Assembly (NCBI GenBank): GCA_039881145.1
Contig: JAYKKI010000006.1
Span: 20,582,501 to 20,646,500, forward strand
Reading direction: 5' to 3'
Source: Druceiella hillmani
Lineage: Eukaryota > Arthropoda > Insecta > Lepidoptera > Hepialidae
Length of the DNA stretch: 64,000 nt
Part shown: one piece after another, positions 60,795 to 64,000 of the stretch
Numbering within the stretch: position 1 is the stretch's first letter
How the letters are laid out: every line of letters begins with the position of its first letter
Notes under the pieces: generated by a model
What the model was told of the DNA's origin: nothing
The model's input: the letters and a program-made list of their open reading frames with translations, nothing else
Database searches by the model: none
Position numbers and translations under genes: made by a program

Positions 60795-61140
60795 TTCGAT
60801 GTGACAGTAAAAAATGTAAAATTGTTAAAATTTAATTTTTGACGATTCAAAAAAAAACCCAACAGCAGAAGTTGGTTAAATTTATCCATACAATTTGTAC
60901 TGAATGGTTCAAAAAAGTTATAAAACTAAATTTAATTTTTTTTCAGTTTCATGTGACGATCATTTCATTGTAGGTATAGAATGAAAAAATCTGGGCAGCA
61001 GAAGTTGCTAAAAAACAGTGCCAATACAAATTGTATGGATTCTATAACTTATTTTATTCGATTTAGATATTTTATTTCACCTCCACAACTAACTATACAA
61101 TATACAAAGTTACAATATAAAAACAACATAATATACAAAC
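60795..61140. other. Probable remainder of the inserted element
   Basis: A block with 'CAGCAGAAGTTG' occurs twice (60860s, 61000s), each followed by an 'ATACAATTTGTA' or 'ATACAAATTGTA' word. No gene recognised. Confidence 0.35.
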
Positions 61141-61142
61141 GT

Positions 61143-61360
61143 ATCACGTTTCGATTTTGTTAGTAAACATTCTTTCTAGAAATATTACACATCTGCATGC
61201 TCTATTAATTCTGTAATTTTCTAACAGATGCCGCTAGTAACAATCTAGTTAGTAGAAATATTCATACATCACGGGTCGGTTTTGTTATTAAACATTTTAG
61301 AAATATAACATATCTGCATGGATGCTCTATTAATTCCGTAATTTTCTAACAGATGGCGCT
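61143..61360. repeat. Two-copy tandem repeat, period 125 bp
   Basis: Copies at 61143-61235 and 61268-61360 share 'GATTTTGTTAGTAAACATT'-like starts, 'ATCTGCATG' and an 'AACAGATGGCGCT' end. The latter word is common at the ends of insect repeats. Confidence 0.8.
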
Positions 61361-61524
61361 ACCACATGCTAGTATTGTGCATCGTTGTTTCGTATTGTTT
61401 TATAATATTTTAAAATATTTAAATTAAAAAATAGTGATGGATAACAAATCTTGATATGACTTTAAATTATTATGTTAAATTTGAAATCCAGAGGTGTGAT
61501 AGTTTTTTCGTTAAGTGTACCACA

Positions 61525-61629
61525 AAACTGTACGGGTTGTGGGATAGTGTTTTGTATATTGGATAGTTGTTGTGGACTAAACTGTACGGGTTGTGGGATA
61601 GTGTTAAGTTATTGGGAGGGGGGGGGGAG
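61525..61629 (+). repeat. G-rich 54-bp tandem repeat and poly-G run
   Basis: 'AAACTGTACGGGTTGTGGG' plus ATAGTGTT occurs at 61525-61551 and 61579-61605. It is followed by GGGA and a run of ten G near 61618-61627. Such G tracts are exceptional in this window and could form a G-quadruplex on the plus strand, though loop lengths are uneven. Confidence 0.85.
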
Positions 61630-62118
61630 TTGTGGCTAAATTAATTTTTTAGTAGTTTCCAAAACTTGTTTTTGTCTAAAAAATTATGTATATTGCAAAT
61701 AAAAAAAATGTCACAGTTTTCGCGAATCGGAAATCTACTATTTATATTAAACAATAAAAACAATGAATTAAAGATCTAAGGAAATTGTTACATACGTTTT
61801 CTTATTTTTTGGTATTACAATGATGTGGAGGGAACCGACAAATCACATTGACAGCTGATATTTTTGTGGTCAGGTCTTAATTCGAGAAACTATAGTTAAA
61901 TATTCCACACAAATCTGAATTCATTCAAAATCCCAATTATATACCGCCTAGAGTTCTTGTACCACCTACATTTTCAGTCCCGGATGCTAGTCTACGTCTT
62001 CTGAAAAACGTGTTTGGCATGATAATTCCAATTCTTCGTAATTTTGCAAAAACATGTAAATTATAAAAAAATATTTTTAAAAAGTCATGTTGTGATTTGT
62101 TCATATTATTAATATACC

Positions 62119-62120
62119 TA

Positions 62121-62207
<87 letters not shown>

Positions 62208-62236
62208 GTGTGTGTGTGTGTATGTATGTACGTAAA
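62119..62236. repeat. (TA)n/(TG)n microsatellite
   Basis: Long TA run, then GTGTGTGTG and TATGTATG, at the same unit position as 9998, 20963 and 32435. Confidence 0.95.
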
Positions 62237-63204
62237 TACATGCCTATATGTCATTCTCTTGTTTCATATAGTAGAATGAAAAATATTCCTTTTTTAAAGA
62301 GACATGTTAAGTGCAAGAACAACTCGCACTGTGTAGATTTAGATATACACAAAAGTTTAAACATATTAGGGTAGCTAGTATTTTTATTGAACTATTCTTA
62401 GAAATTAATATTATTTTTCATTGCACAAATGTAATGCTTGATTTTATGAGTTTATTTCAAATTAGTAAATAATAGCTTACTTCCATACCATCATTTTGTT
62501 TTTATCTATCGTACATACAACCGTATTATCTCTCATTTGAGGTTTATGAAACAAAATATTACAATTTCAGTTTGAATTTTCCTTAAACAATACCTGAAAT
62601 TTTTCTCGTTTCAATTTTTGTAACTTACTAATGCATGTTTATTGTCATGTAAAATATTAGTAGTTTTAAAATGAAGACCTTTTCGTGATACGTTTTTAAA
62701 ATGAAGGCTTTGCGCACAAGTTTTCAATTGCTCTGGAGCTTATTATAACAATATTAACAAAATATCTAAATAGAAATTGGTTGTAAAACAACCAACTTAT
62801 TTTTAAAAACAGGCAACTTATTTTTAAATATAGATTTAATCACTGTTCATACATTCCGTATAAATGCAAAAAACATCATTGTTAAAATTTTTTGGACTAT
62901 AATTTACTTCAAAAGATAAAGCGATATCAGTAAATTATATTTGAAATGTAGAGAAAATATTTTCGCGTGGAATTTAATCTAGTATTAGCTTAATATTAGT
63001 TCATTTAATTTATTCCAATTTTTGAAGAGGTTGAATGTCAATAAGTTTTTGCACGTTCGGTTTGCGTCACTAGTTTGTATGTAGCAAGCGCGTAGTCCGG
63101 TTTGTTTCCCATTGAATTTATTCAGGTTTGTATAATATTTTATATAATTGGGGTATAAAATTAAGTTTTATTTTTTTAATTGTGTATTTTATGCAATGTT
63201 ACAG

Positions 63205-63360
63205 GACGTCGCCGTGGTGTGTTGGGTTGATCAGAAGGCATGCGGCCTTTGGCGGCGTGGCGCACCGCGGGAACCTAGGTTCGATTCCCGGCCGCTCGTC
63301 GAGCAGGGTTGGACTGGGGTTCTAGTTAACTGTAAGATATTGCTCCCGTAGCATCATTTT
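63205..63360 (+). mobile_element. tRNA-derived SINE with intact B box
   Basis: 'GACGTCGCCGTGGTGTG', 'TGCGGCCTTTGGCGGCGTGG', the perfect B box GGTTCGATTCC at 63278-63288, 'GGCCGCTCGTCGAGCAGGG' and 'CTGTAAGATATTGCTCCCG'. It lies at the same unit position as the decayed copy at 10942. Two 65- and 67-codon ORFs over it are incidental. Confidence 0.8.
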
Positions 63361-64000
63361 GCTTATCGTTAAAGAGACAAATTTAAGGACAACGAGCCTA
63401 CAGATTTATGCAAATATGCAGATTAAAATATAAGTACATGCAAAACATTACAAAACGACACATAAGATAAAATTTAAAAAATATAAAAAAGATTTTTTTT
63501 ACATCGCTCAATTAATAATGCTAACTTCATAAACACACTAATTACTTTTGTATCTTTGTTATTTCAAATTTAGTACAATACAGCTGACCTAATTAAAATA
63601 AAATTTACACCTTCATACAGCTTACAATATTCAAAAGGGAAAATAGTATATACCCTGAAGGTGTAAGTTTCGTTTTATTTTAATTAAATATATATTAAAA
63701 ACATATATTAAAAAAAATCAAGTGAAGAGTACCGGAATACATGGTTAGAATTGTCTATTGAAACAAACAAAATCGTTAAAGAATAGATAATGTCCGAGAA
63801 CAAAATAATGTTTCATAAATTTGTACAAGATAACTTGACAATTAAATCCATGAGCATTCTACGAAATATACTTAATAATAATTGTAAGCAAAGTATTCTA
63901 AATTTTTGTTAAAAGCATTTTTACGTTACAAAACTGGGCAGTATAAAAGTTATACTATATTAAAGCATTGATTAAATAACTAAAGTTGATATCACGATTA

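Larger units (their letters stand above)
59380..64000 (+). repeat. Long tandem unit, last copy (cut by window end)
   Basis: 59455-59850 matches 5540-5960, 59930-59965 matches 6345-6380, 61655-62020 matches 6380-6870, 62310-63190 matches 10060-10940, and 63365-64000 matches 11110-11720. The order is that of unit A. Between 59970 and 61650 it carries foreign DNA (foldback copy 5 and the pseudogene at 60383-60794). The exon-like block of B and C is absent here too. Confidence 0.7.

Overview
The window reads as intronic or intergenic DNA of an insect, most likely a moth or butterfly. It is very AT-rich, has no operon layout and no bacterial-style genes, and carries many long (TA)n tracts. The repeats are of kinds common in lepidopteran genomes: a Helitron helicase fragment, a second Helitron-type endonuclease fragment, tRNA-derived SINEs whose tails share a 'GCAATAAGTCCGCC'-type block, and a repeat ending in a 'CCTCCTCCTTTTTTTGAAGT' block. 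The lepidopteran assignment is inference from these repeats. No complete host gene could be recognised.

Layout. 1-1165: decayed Helitron helicase end, about 131-bp tandem repeats, then a repeat with a (TA)n tract. 1166-3740: unrecognised DNA, one polar 77-codon ORF, and a nearly perfect 401-bp tandem duplication. 3740-42330: the main structure, three diverged head-to-tail copies of a long unit (A about 3740-17540, B about 18690-27295, C about 29400-42330). 42330-54280: a block without the unit, holding foldback elements, SINE pieces and several short open stretches that could be decayed or lone exons. 54285-57380: a fragment of the unit tail, interrupted by a jerky/pogo-type transposase pseudogene. 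59380-64000: the start of another unit copy, cut by the window end.

The units share a fixed order of blocks at clearly diverged sequence. They differ by transposon insertions, deletions and (TA)n growth. One block shared by B and C has open minus-strand frames of 83 and 67 codons that align in the same frame (P/H-rich in B, Y/G/P-rich in C), so the unit may descend from a tandemly duplicated gene whose exons have mostly decayed. No function can be given.

The most interesting signals are: (1) the long diverged tandem array itself; (2) a foldback repeat family, five copies here, whose consensus fits a hammerhead-ribozyme core, often head to head; (3) two near-perfect hairpins (26- and 30-bp arms) at places where sister copies show that one arm is new, a template-switch signature; (4) a SINE shared at the same site in two units, which orders insertion before duplication; (5) several isolated open stretches with splice-like edges or cysteine-rich content. 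All exon calls were made by eye and are low confidence.
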